Below, piece by piece: positions 25,701-37,852 of a stretch of 64,000 bases of DNA. The notes beneath the pieces were generated by a model. The model searched no databases. It saw only the letters and a list, made by a program, of their open reading frames with translations, and was not told the DNA's origin. A program made the position numbers and the translations under genes. Within the stretch, counting starts at the first letter, position 1. Every line of letters begins with the position of its first letter. The DNA comes from Sebastes aleutianus (taxonomy: Eukaryota; Chordata; Actinopteri; Perciformes; Sebastidae): the NCBI GenBank assembly GCA_916700875.1, contig CAKAKS010000013.1, positions 9,326,617 through 9,390,616 of the forward strand. The letters run 5' to 3'.

Positions 25701-26808
25701 GCATACTGTAATAACCCACCACGGCTTATCTGTTCACCAACCTGGTGAAAGGTTCTGTTCAATAAAACTGCTGGTTGTGTTGGCACGTCACTGCTGTCTA
25801 CCCAGAGCTTTCCTTTTCATCTCTTGAGCTGACATGTTTAGTGACGTGTTGAATGACCCTCAAACCTTTAAAACCATTATAACAAGTATCTTCATTCTGT
25901 AAAAATCTACTTATTGCAGATACGGCTTTATTCCAAAGATGCACTCTCGAAAGCTAGATGTCACCGGCGTCTTATCACTCAAATGTCTGGTTTGGCTGGT
26001 TCATGCGTACAACCGTTGAGCCGAGACTCTATGCAGACTCTGAGAAAGGCAGAGTATGTTACAAGAGATGTACTCAAACAAAAGCAGAAGTGTTTGGTGA
26101 CCTATACTGTAGCTCTGGTTAGAGGCCTGTATACAGTACGGAGCCATGCTGAAAGGCAGTGCTAGCCGAGGAGGGAAGAAAGAAAGAAAGATAGAAAGAT
26201 AGAAAGAGGGGAAGACTGTGACAGTTGCTGAGAAATCTCGGGCTGAAGAAAAGCACAGGAAGGCAAGTCACGGTAGAAAAGACAGAATACTCTGAGAGAA
26301 AAGACAGCAAGAAACTTAAGAATAGAAGAAGAAGACAGCATCACAAAAAGCTGTCAGGCAGTTTAGCTGACAAGCAGGACTTTGTGCTGGCTCGGTCCCA
26401 ATAGAGTAAGAACAGGTCGAAACGCACAAACAGACACATACATGCACGTACATATACACCGTGCCTTAAGTCTCCAAAGCCTCATTGGTTTCCAGTGCTG
26501 CCCGGCTGGGCGGAGCACTACTGAGCGAGCGCCGTAAAAGACCATCTCTTCGTCTTCTCGTCCCTTTCAGTCCCTCTCTTCTACCTCTCTTCTGCATCAC
26601 TCGCGCTAAAATCCTCCTCTAATCACCGTCCCACTGCCTCGTGTCATCCACCCCGCCTCCGCCTCCGCCTCAGTCCTTTCAGTGAAAGCAGAACCGCACA
26701 GAAGCACAGAAGAAGAAGTAGAAGAAGGACGTGGTTTTGTCGTTTATGCAAATACAGGCTGTTTTCGGGGATTGGTCGAGGGGTTAAGGGTCAGGTCGTT
26801 GGCGGGAC
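22736..26808. other. Gene-free region downstream of sh3gl2, may include its 3' UTR
   Basis: Near 23110-23150 a string (AAGCACTTTGTAATTTGGAG, then GCGCTATACAAATA) resembles the 3' end of a fish retroposon. The rest is largely unique and AT-rich. 25150-25430 is dense in GAATGTTC-type strings. I could not identify the sh3gl2 poly(A) site. Confidence 0.4.
25377..25396. promoter_or_regulatory. Perfect four-unit heat-shock element motif
   Basis: TTC-TA-GAA-TG-TTC-CA-GAA at 25378-25395: four alternating nTTCn and nGAAn pentamers in exact register, the HSF1 binding pattern. Nearby are further partial matches (AAGAATGTTC, GATTCCGGAATC, CAGCATTCTAGAGTTCC). It lies about 1.4 kb beyond the sh3gl2 stop. 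The motif is exact; function is inference. Confidence 0.4.
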
Positions 26809-29800
26809 CTAATGAGGGAGCGGCACCAGGATATCCACGTAGTTGATGGGGAAGAAGCCCGATTGGCCGTTGATCATGCCCTCGTACCAGTTGTCATCGA
26901 TTTGATTGGTCAGGGTGATGACGTCGCCCTCTTTGAAGCCCAGCTCGCCTTCGTTCTCTGGTTCGAAGTCGTAGAGCGCTCGGCAACACGGCTGGTCCAT
27001 GGGGGCTGTGGGGGGGCAGACACAGAAGTATAAGAATTATAAATGAAGTGCTACGACCTCTAGTGGACAAGTTCTTACCAGTGGGCAACCTCTGGTGCCT
27101 TAAACTCGCTTTCTACCAGCCAGCAGGGGGCGACTCCTCTGGTTACTAAAAGAAGTCTGATTGTATAGAAGTCTATGAGAAAATGAGCCTACTTCTCTCT
27201 TGATTTATTACCTCAGTAAACATTGTAAACATGAGTTTATGGTCTCAATCGCTAGTTTCAAGTCTTCTTCAATACAGCATGATGTTCATTTAGTAAATTA
27301 TGGTCCCATTTAGAGTCAGATAGACCATAAAGCAGGGGATGCTTTAGGGCGGGGCTACCTGGTGATTGACAGGTCGCTACCACGGCGTTGTCCGGTCTGA
27401 GAGTTGTCCGTGGTTGCTAAAAACCAAGATGGCGACGGCCAAAAACCAAGATGGCGATGGCCAAAAACCAAGATGGTGATGGCCAAAAACCAAGATGGTG
27501 ACAGCCAACCAAGAGGGCGACAGTCAAAAACCAAGATGGTGACAGCCAAAAACCAAGACGGTGACATCCAAAAACCAAGACGGTGATGGTCAAAAACCAA
27601 GATGGCGACAGTAAAAAAACAAGATGGTGACAGTCAAAAACCAAGATGGTGACGGCCAAAAACCAAGACGGTGATGGCCAAAAGCCAAGATGGTGACGGC
27701 CAACCAAGATGGCGACAGTCAAAAACCAAGATGGTGACGGCCAACCAAGATGGCGACAGTCAAAAACCAAGATGGTGACGGCCAAAAACCAAGACGGCGA
27801 TGGCCAAAAACCAAGATGGTGACAGCCAACCAAGATGGCGACAGTCAAAAAACCAAGATGGTGACGGCCAAAAACCAAGACGGTGATGGCCAAAAGCCAA
27901 GATGGTGACGGCCAAAAACCAAGATGGTGATGGCCAAAAGCCAAGATGGTGACGGCCAAAAACCAAGATGGTCATAGCCAAGATGCGGAACTCGAGGCTT
28001 CAAAACGGCAGTCCACAAACCAATGTGTGATGTCACGTTGACTACGTCCACTTCTTCTATACAGTCTGTGGTTTTTAGCTCTAACGTCTAACTGAGTTGA
28101 CTCTTTTCGAGCCTTTTGTGGGTCCTTTTTTCTTTTGGGGTTTGGTTGTTTATTGACTTCAACAATACCATACAAAGAAAAACTGTTTTTGGTTTGATCA
28201 AGCTCTCTTTCGCCCTCCCGGAGTCCACTCCCACCCTGTACCTGGTGTTCTTCCGGGTGATTTGGCCGAGTGTATCCCCCCGTTGTGGCTCTCGCTGGGG
28301 GGCAGCAGCTCCAGGGTCATTCTGGGTTTAGGAGTGTACTCCTTCCTCGGTTTAGTCGACACTTCTTTTATCCTGAAGGGACAGACACAGTTAAAAAAAG
28401 GTTAGTCTAACCACACCAGTGTGTTTTTACTGGTTAATCTTCATCACAGAGAGACACATAGATCAGTACCTGCCCTCCATCTTACTGGAGAGCTGCTGGA
28501 GGATTTCGGCGGAGCGGCTGTGGTATTCCAACTGAGCCTGGACCAACGCTGCCAGCTGGCTCACCTGCTCTATCTGCAACACACACACAAAGGTTTTTTT
28601 TCACAGTACAACCTGTCCTGTGCCCATGCTGGGCCGGGGTCTGGCTTGGCACAGCACGGCACACGACTGCTGAATAAAATCACTGAGTCATAGTGGTTTA
28701 AATATGATGTTTCTGCAGCTTTCTCCTCAGGGTAGAATCTGCTAAGGTTTTTGTTTCCACTTGTTTTTTAAAGTGTTTGTTGTTGTTCCACTTTCATCAC
28801 TCACTGGAGCAAACGAAATACATTAAATTCAACTCAACTGATAAATAAAAATAATGGTGCAATTACATTAAAGCAGACTTACAATGGTGTCTTAGGGCCA
28901 TTGTCAGTAAAAAAAAAAAATGATGACGGTAATATTCTGAGAAAAAAGTCATAAATTTACGACCCAAAACATGGATATTCTCTGAAATTAAAGAGGTAAA
29001 TTTACGACCCAAAACATGGATATTCTCTGAAATTAAAGTGGTAAATTTATGACAAAAAATCAGATATTCTCTGAGATTAAAGTGGTAAATTTACCAGAAA
29101 AACTCTGATATTCTCTGAGATCAAAGTGGTAAATTTACGAGGAAAATTCTTGTATATTCTCTGAGATTAAAGAGGTAAATTTACGACAAAAAGATAGGAT
29201 ATTCTCTGAGATTAAAGAGATAAATTTACGACCCAAAACTTGGATATTCTCTGAGATTAAAGTAGTAAATTTACGACCAAAACATCTGATATTCTCTGAG
29301 ATTAAAGTGGTAAATTTACCAGAAAAACTCAGATATTCTCTGAGATTAAAATGGTAAATTTATGACAAAAAACTTGAATATTTTCTGAGATTAAAGTAAT
29401 TAATTTACGAGAAAAAACTCTGATATTCTCTGAGATTAACGTAGTTTATTTACGACAAAAAAGGGATTTTCTCTGAGATTTAAGTGGCAAATTTACAACT
29501 AAAAAAATAGCATATTATCTAATATGGAAATTGGTTAATTTACGAGGAAAAGACTTTTTACAACTTTATTTATATTTTTCAATTTTTGTTGCTTTTCCTT
29601 CTCTTATAGTACATTAAACATCTTTGTTTTTGGACTGTTGGTCGGATAAATCAAGACATTTGATTGGTTAATCTAGATAGAAATTGGCAGAGTAATCACC
29701 GATGGTGTTGCAGCCGTAAAGCAGACATAGATAAAGAGAAGTCCTTACATCGCTCTCCAGAAGGTTAAACATGCTCTGCTCTGCGATCTCTTTGCTCTCG

Positions 29801-30802
29801 TCGAACTTCTCCAGCGCCTGTTTGATTTCATCGTCCTGGACTTTCCCCTGACGCTTCTTCTTGTAGTCGAAGTCCAGACGGCGGCCCTCCATCTTCTTCA
29901 GATGGTGCTGCAGCGGAGGGGGAAACAGGAAGTTTAGAAGTTCCTACACAACATCTGTAGCGTGCAACCAAACACAATCAGGTGACCTTTTTGTCTTTTT
30001 AACTGGGAACCAGTAACAGGTTGTTTCATTCACCTGGATCTCTTTGAGGTCTTTGTCGTGGAGGTTCTGCAGCGGGTCGATGAAGTTCTGTTTGACCTCC
30101 ATGTCCAGAGCGTCCTTCACCTCCCCGAGCTCCTTCATCGACTCGCTGGCATCGATCAGCGCCATACCTGGAAGGACGGGATGAAGAGGAAGTAAAGGGA
30201 GAGGAGGGAGAATGGGAGGAAGAAAGCATCCATGAATTTGTCAATAAATCATCAGTACAAAAGATGAACAACTGGTTCTTTGATAAAAAGTCAAAATGTA
30301 CAAATAAAAACTAGAGGTAGACGTTAACGGTGACTTCCAAGGTGCATTTGGCAAGAAACATCCAATCAGAAAGAGGTGTGTGAATTTATCAAATGATGAT
30401 TATTATTATTATTTTTTTTATTTGTTTAATTTTATAGTTTTAATGTGTTATACTTTTTATTTTATTTTATAATTTTTTATTTTTATTTTATTGTATTATT
30501 ATTTCATCATTATTATAAAATGTTTTTTCATCCATTGTTTTTGAATACGTTGTTTTTCAATTCATTTATTGAGTTAAATATATTATTATTATTGTTATTA
30601 TTTATATTTGTTTATTCATTTTTTATTGTTTTAATGTATTATATTTTTATGTTTATTTTATAATTTTTAATCATAAGAATACTTTGTTTTTCAATTAATT
30701 AATTAATTGATTTTATTTATTTATTAATATTTATATGTGTTTATTGTTTTAATGCATTACATTTTTATTTTTATTTTATAATTTTAATTTTTTTATTTTA
30801 TT

Positions 30803-30849
<47 letters not shown>

Positions 30850-30967
30850 ATTACGTTATGTTTTTGAATACTTTGTGTTTCAATTAATTAATTGATTTTA
30901 TGTATTTATTATTTTTATTGTTTTAATGCATTACATTTTATTTCTATTTTATAATTTTTTGTTTTTA

Positions 30968-31007
<40 letters not shown>

Positions 31008-34000
31008 ATAAGTGTACATTCTCACTCACCGAAGCTGGACTCCTCCCCTAACTCCCGACCAAACTTCAACATGGCGTCTCCCAGGACGGACTCGGCCTGC
31101 GGGTAGCCGGGCCCCTTGTCCTGGCCGCGGATCTTTGACATGGTGTTGATCATACTCAGCTTGGCTCTGGACGCTGCGGGGCGGCAACGGGAACATTATG
31201 AGTCACTGATGTTGTTTTAGGGGTCTACATGTTGAAGCAGTCTAACTGTGTGTTCGGTACCTGGATTAGGTTGGAGGTACTCTGTAGTTTTGGTCATGAT
31301 GTCCAACACTGCTCTGCTGGTGACGTCCACCTTCTGCAGAGGAAAACACATCAGGGACGTTGTTACACGTTATGACACAATTTCAATGTTTTTGTTTTTT
31401 GTTTTTTTTAGCAATTATTATGGTATATTGACTTACATAACCTTGGAGCTTAGATTCTACAGATTTAAGTGATATGAAGCATTTGAAGATACTCCAAGAA
31501 ATGACACCACAATAAGCTAAATACAAAGTTCAAAGGGATAACATTGATCAAATCTATATTACTGAACGTTGATGGATAAGAAGCAAGAAGCACTTAACTC
31601 CAACACTTAAAAATGTTTGAAAAAAAGTTTTTTAAAAAATTGTCTGAAAAAAGTTTTTAAAAAATTTGTCTGAAAAAAGTTTTTAAAAAAATTGTCTGAA
31701 AAAAAGTTTTTAAAAAAAATTTCCGAAAAAAGTAAAAAAAAATGTCAGAAAAAAAGTTTTAAAAAAAATTTCCGAAAAAAGTAAAAAAAAATGTCAGAAA
31801 AAAGTTTTAAAAAGGTAAAAGAAAATTGTTTTTTTGAAAAATGTCTGGAAAAAAAAAGTAAAAAAAAATAAATTATGAAAAAAAGTTTTTAAAAAAATTG
31901 TCTGAAAAAAAGTTTTTCAAAAAATTATCTGAAAAAAAGTTTTAAAAAAAATGTCCAAAAAAGTTTTAAAAAAGTAAAAAACAAAATGTCTGAAAAATGT
32001 CAGAAAAAAGAGTTTTGAAAAATGTCTGGAAAAATGTTTGAAATAAAGTTTTGAAAAAATTGTCTGAAAATGTTTTTTTGGAAGAATTGTCTGAAAATTT
32101 TTTTTGGAAAAATTGTCTGAAAAAAAGTTTTTAAAGAAATTGTCTGAAAAAAAGTTTTAAAAAAAATTTCCGAAAAAAAGTAAAAAAAAATGTCAGAAAA
32201 AAAGTTTTAAAAAGGTAAAAGAAAATTGTCAGAAAAAAGATTTTTTTGAAAAATGTCTGGAAAAAAAAAGTTAAAAAAAAAATTATGAAAAATGTGCGGG
32301 AAAAATGTTTGAAAAAAAGTTTTTAAAAAAATTGTCTGAAAAAAAGTTTTTAAAAAAAATTATCTGAAAAAAAGTTTTTAAAAAAATTGTCTGAAAAAAA
32401 GTTTTTAAAAAAATGTCCGAAAAAGTTTTAAAAAAGTAAAAAACAAAAAATGTCTGAAAAATGTCAGAAAAAAGAGTTTTTAAAAATGTCTGGAAAAATG
32501 TTTGAAAAGAAGTTTTTAAAAAAATTGCCTGAAAAAAAGTTTTTAAAAAAATTGTCTGAAAAAAAGTTTTTGGAAAAATTGTCTGAAAGAAAGTTTAAAA
32601 AAGAAATTGGCTGAAAAAAAATTTTCAAAAAAATTTCCGAAAAAAAGTAAAAAAAAATGTCAGAAAAAAAGTTTTAAAAAGGTAAAAGAAAATTGTCAGA
32701 AAAAAGATTTTTTTGAAAAATGTCTGGAAAAAAAAAGTTAAAAAAAAAAAAAATGAAAAATGTGCGGGAAAAATGTTTGAAAAAAAGTTTTTAAAAAAAT
32801 TGTCTGAAAAAAAGTTTTCAAAAAAAATTATCTGAAAAAAAGTTTTTAAAAAAATTGTCTGAAAAAAAGTTTTTAAAAAAATGTCCGAAAAAGTTTTAAA
32901 AAAGTAAAAAACAAAAAATGTCTGAAAAATGTCAGAAAAAAGAGTTTTGAAAAATGTCTGGAAAAATGTTTGAAAAGAAGTTTTTAAAAAAATTTCCTGA
33001 AAAAAAGTTTTTAAAAAAATTGTCTGAAAAAAAGTTTTTGGAAAAATTGTCTGAAAGAAAGTTTAAAAAAGAAATTGGCTGAAAAAAAGTTTTTAAAAAA
33101 ATTTCCGAAAAAAAGTAAAAAAAAATGTCAGAAAAAAAGTTTTAAAAAGGTAAAAGAAAATTGTCAGAAAAAAGATTTTTTTTGAAAAATGTCTGGGAAA
33201 AAAAAGTAAAAAAAAAAAAAAATGAAAAATGTGCGGGAAAAATGTTATGAATTAAAAATGATCTGAAAAAAAGTTTTAAAAAAATGTCCAAAAAAGTTTT
33301 AAAAAAGTAAAAAACAAAAAATGTCTGAAAAATGTCAGAAAAAAGAGTTTTGAAAAATGTCTGGAAAAATGTTTGAAAAAAAGTGAAAAACTAAAATGTC
33401 CGAAAAAAAGTTTTAAAAAAGTTAATAAAAAAATGTCTGAAAAAAAGTTTTTTAAAAAATTGACTGAAAATAAGTTAGTAAGTAAGTAAGTAAGTAAGTA
33501 AGTAAAGTAAAGTAAGTAAAGTAAGTTGAAATAATAAATAATAATATACTGAATAAAAGGAATAAAAGCAAGGAAAAGATTACAGCAAAATAAATCAAAA
33601 CAAAGCAGAAAAAAAACAAGGAAAAAAAGATAAATACATAAAAAAGGTCGTCTAATATGATGGTGCACATACATATACCGTATATAAAGAGAATATAAAG
33701 AGATTAACTCTATATTTACCTTTTCCATTTCTTTGAAGTCATCGTCTAGCTTGGTTCCTTCGGCCCCTCCGACCTTCTCACTGACTTTCTGTTAACAGGA
33801 AACACAAAGAAACACAGAAAGACTTTAATGTTTTAAACGCAGCCGGAGAGAAGAAACAGCGAAGCTGCATTCAAAGTCGTAATGATGACAGGAAACTTTG
33901 ATTCTTGCTGCAGGATGAAAGCGAGAGAGTAGAGAGAACTAGAAGAGGAAGACAGGAGTGCGTTTTAACCTTTAATTCTTCAGTATTATTGTTCATGTTC

Positions 34001-36180
34001 AGTGAACAAGCAGCTTGAATTCTCCGACAGCCTCTTCGTCCTTTGATGATACAAGTATCGGACTTTTCATCTGCCTTTCTTTTGGACATTTTCCAGATTT
34101 TGTTTTTACACATATTTCAAACATTTTTCAGACTTTTTTCGCTACTTTTTTGGGATTTTTTTTTACATTTCTTTGACAATTTTCAGACTTTTTTGGATGT
34201 TTTTTTTTTGACAATTTTAGGACATTTTTCAGACAAAAACCCTCACATTCACATATCTGGAGGTCAGAGGTCAAAGGGACCCCTTTGAAAATGGCAATGA
34301 CAGTTTTTCCTCGCCAAAATTTAGCGTGAGTTTGGAGTGTTATTTAACCTCCTTCACGACAAGTTAGTATGACATGGTTGGTACCGATGGATTCCTCAGG
34401 TTTTCTAGTTTCATATGATACCAGTAACTTCACTCCAGCTTTAAAACTGAGCCGCTACAACCTAAAAATAAAGATTGCAAGTTGTATAAATGCGTTAAAG
34501 AAATTAGTGGCGTAACACGTTATTGCGTTAACTTTGACAGCCCTAATAAAAACTGTTCTTTATACTATGACAGTTTTCCTAAAATTAGATTTAAATAATT
34601 GATATAAGTACTGATAGTGCAGTAAAATGTTCCCTGTCAGTGTTTTATTATTATATCTGATTAATATTACTGCTGCATTAATGTGTACGTTGCATTTTAA
34701 CTCCCTTTTATATCCTGTTGGCTAGTTTAATCTACAGCAATGCATTATGGTCTATAAGATCGTCATGTGTTTGCAGCATCGCCGTCCTGTGAGAACCAGA
34801 CTCGTTAACATCGTGACTGTATTCACACTTCACAACCTTGGATGCATCTTTGTTCGGCTCAAGTTCGTCACTGCGAGCGCAGGAAGTGCAGCAGAGTGAC
34901 ACCTCTCGCTTTGTAACGGCCTCAGGTTGCAGGAGAGGAGGGACTAGGAGCAGAGTGGGATTTTCCACAATTGTGACTCACATCAGCCGCCCACGCTTTA
35001 GTGGACTACACACACACACACACAAATGCAGCATGTATATGTATATAAATGCATTCAGCCACATTCAGCTACCAAGAGGAGAGTACTGCAGAGATGGAGA
35101 AATTCACATGGAAAATGTTCACTGTGGAAAGAAGCTGCATGAATAACATACATGCTGCTGCTGCTAATATTAATAATAATAATAATATTAATATTAATAT
35201 TAATATTAATATTAATATTAATATTAATATTAATAATAATAATAATATTAATATTAATAATAATAATAATTTTAAGGTAGCAAATTAACATATAGAGCAT
35301 ATAATATTAACAGCTTATTTAATTTCCCAGCTATAAAAAGCTGCTGGAAATGCATGAGAAAGGCTGAAAAGTTTATATTTTACTTACATTTTATTCTACT
35401 TTCTTCTACTCCACCACATCTTTTATTCCTTTAAATGTATCTGACAGCAATAGTTACTTTAAGCTTTTTAGATAAAAAAAAAAAACTTGATAAGCTGGAT
35501 GCGCAATATTTATTAAAGGTAGAAATGTGTCAAAATACCATTTGACATTAAATATTGTGGTGCTGCAGAGATGTTCTGATCTACACATCATATTCTACAG
35601 ACTTAAGAAAACATCTTTTGTTTGGTACAGATCTACTGGTACAGAAAAATCTATAACAAAAAAGCAGCGTTTCAGTGGTTGTGTCTCCTCGTCATGTTTC
35701 CGATGTCTACGAGTTGATATCAGCTCCACCACGGACACATTTCCTCTCTAAACTTCTCACTTAGGTTCATTTACATAATAATGTCCGAGACACAAAAACT
35801 CTCCAACAACAAAGATGAGAGTAAAGTCCAAACAAATGTAAACAGATTAGTGTATCAGAACTTCTTCTTCTCTCCCATTAATCATCTCACGACCCCTCAG
35901 ATTCATCTGGTGACCCTTTGGAGGGCCCTGACCCCTAGGTTGGGAACCGCTGGACTAAACTAACTGTATATAAAGTAGTAAAAGTAGCTCCAACAGTAAC
36001 ATGCTGCTCTGACATTGATGCTTCAGGTTTAATAATCTAAGTCACAGACAATTTTCTGCAGAATTAGTATTATTTACATTAATGTACTTAAGTAAAGTAT
36101 CTGAATACTTCCACCGCTGCTCACATGGAAGCTCATTATGCAAAGAAAAAATGGAAATAACTTTCAGTTCGTTGACCGGG

Positions 36181-36214
<34 letters not shown>

Positions 36215-36386
36215 CTGTGAAGCAGATGTCACACTTCTTCTTCATCAAACTAACAAACCATGCAAACATAAAGGTAAACATGTGTTTATGTAACCGCTTA
36301 CACACCTGAGCACCTACACGAGTGCATTGTGTGTGTTACCGAGGAAATGCTTTGATAAAAGACAGAGTGTGTGTGTGTGTGTGCAT

Positions 36387-36424
<38 letters not shown>

Positions 36425-36583
36425 CGAGGAGAGTAATGAAAAAAAATGTGAATTATGAAATGTAAAAACAATATAAATCCACAGCAGGAACGAAAGAAAG
36501 TGAGAAGAACACACAGATGAGGAGGAAGATGCAGTTGCCATGGAGACAGGGATCTGACTGGGCCCTCTCATGTTTCCAAGAAC

Positions 36584-36615
<32 letters not shown>

Positions 36616-37817
36616 CAAACACACACGCACACTGAGTCTGGTTGCAGAGAGGTGTACTGGCACACTGTTACATAACTCTCTCTCTCAGCAGGATCTTCTA
36701 CAGTTTCACTGACTCTTCAGCCGTTTGTCGCAAACTGCAGTAAAAACAAGTGGTGCAACCTCCGGTTCTGAGAAGTGAAGCCAAAGCTGAAGTGTCTTAA
36801 ACCTGCGTTCTCTCTAACAGCCAGCAGGGGGCGACTCCTCTGGTTGCTAAAAGAAGTCTGATTGTATAGAAGTCTCTGAGAAAATGATCCTACTTCTCAC
36901 TTGATTTATTCCCTCAGTAACATTGTAAACATGAGTTTATGGTCTCAATCACTAGTTTCAAGTCTTCTTCAATACAGCATGATGTTCATTTAGTAAATTA
37001 TGGTCCCATTTAGAGTCAGATAGACCATAAAGCAGGGGATGCTTTAGGGCGTGGCTACCTTGTGATTGACAGCTTGCTACCACGGCGTTGTCCGGTCTGG
37101 GTGTTGTCCGAGTTTTAGTCTTACAACTTTACAACTTTTGTCACCTAAAAATGTCTCATTCAGCGTTTGGTTGTACAATGCTCCAACCTCTCGTGTCAAT
37201 TCTGATTGAAGATGTGACGGACGAAAACCAAGATGGTGACAACCACAAAACCAAGATGGTGACGGCCAAAAACCAAGATGGCGACGGCCAAAAACCAAGA
37301 TGGCGACGGCCAAAAACCAAGATGGCGATGCCAAAAACTAAGATGGCAATTGACAAAAAACAATATGGTAACGGCCAAAAACCAAGATGGTGATGCCAAA
37401 AACCAAGATGGCGATGCCAAAAACCAAGATGGCGATGCCAAAAACCAAGATGGCAATTGACAAAAAACAATATGGTAACGGCCAAAAACCAAACTCGCGA
37501 CAACCAAAACCAAGATGGCGACGGCCAAAACCAAAATCAAGGCTTCAAAAACGTAGACAATAAATAAATGGGTGACGTATACAATCTATACACCAATTGA
37601 GACGCATATTCTGAATGCTCTGTACACACGTCCAAAGAATGCTCATAAAACCTGAATTACATTGTCATATCCCTTATACGTCTTAATCAGAAAATAAGTC
37701 CTAAAAATATGATTCACAAAGTCACAGAGAAGTTTGCAAAAGCATTCAAGTTTTGGTGTCACTAATCACAGAAAGAAATACTCTAAATGGACCCATGGGT
37801 GCTGTCAGAGTACGTCA

Positions 37818-37852
<35 letters not shown>

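Noticed and set aside
27404..27981. Long open frames on both strands through the 27.4-kb array (repeats of [18 protein letters not shown] type)
   Set aside because: They are readings of the 20-22 bp minisatellite. The period lets several frames stay open, and the mobile repeat has no gene structure.
31600..33535. CRISPR-like array because of regular short repeats
   Set aside because: There are no unique spacers of constant length; units are low-complexity and the genome is a vertebrate's. The trailing (GTAA)n also mimics splice donors but is on the strand opposite to sh3gl2.
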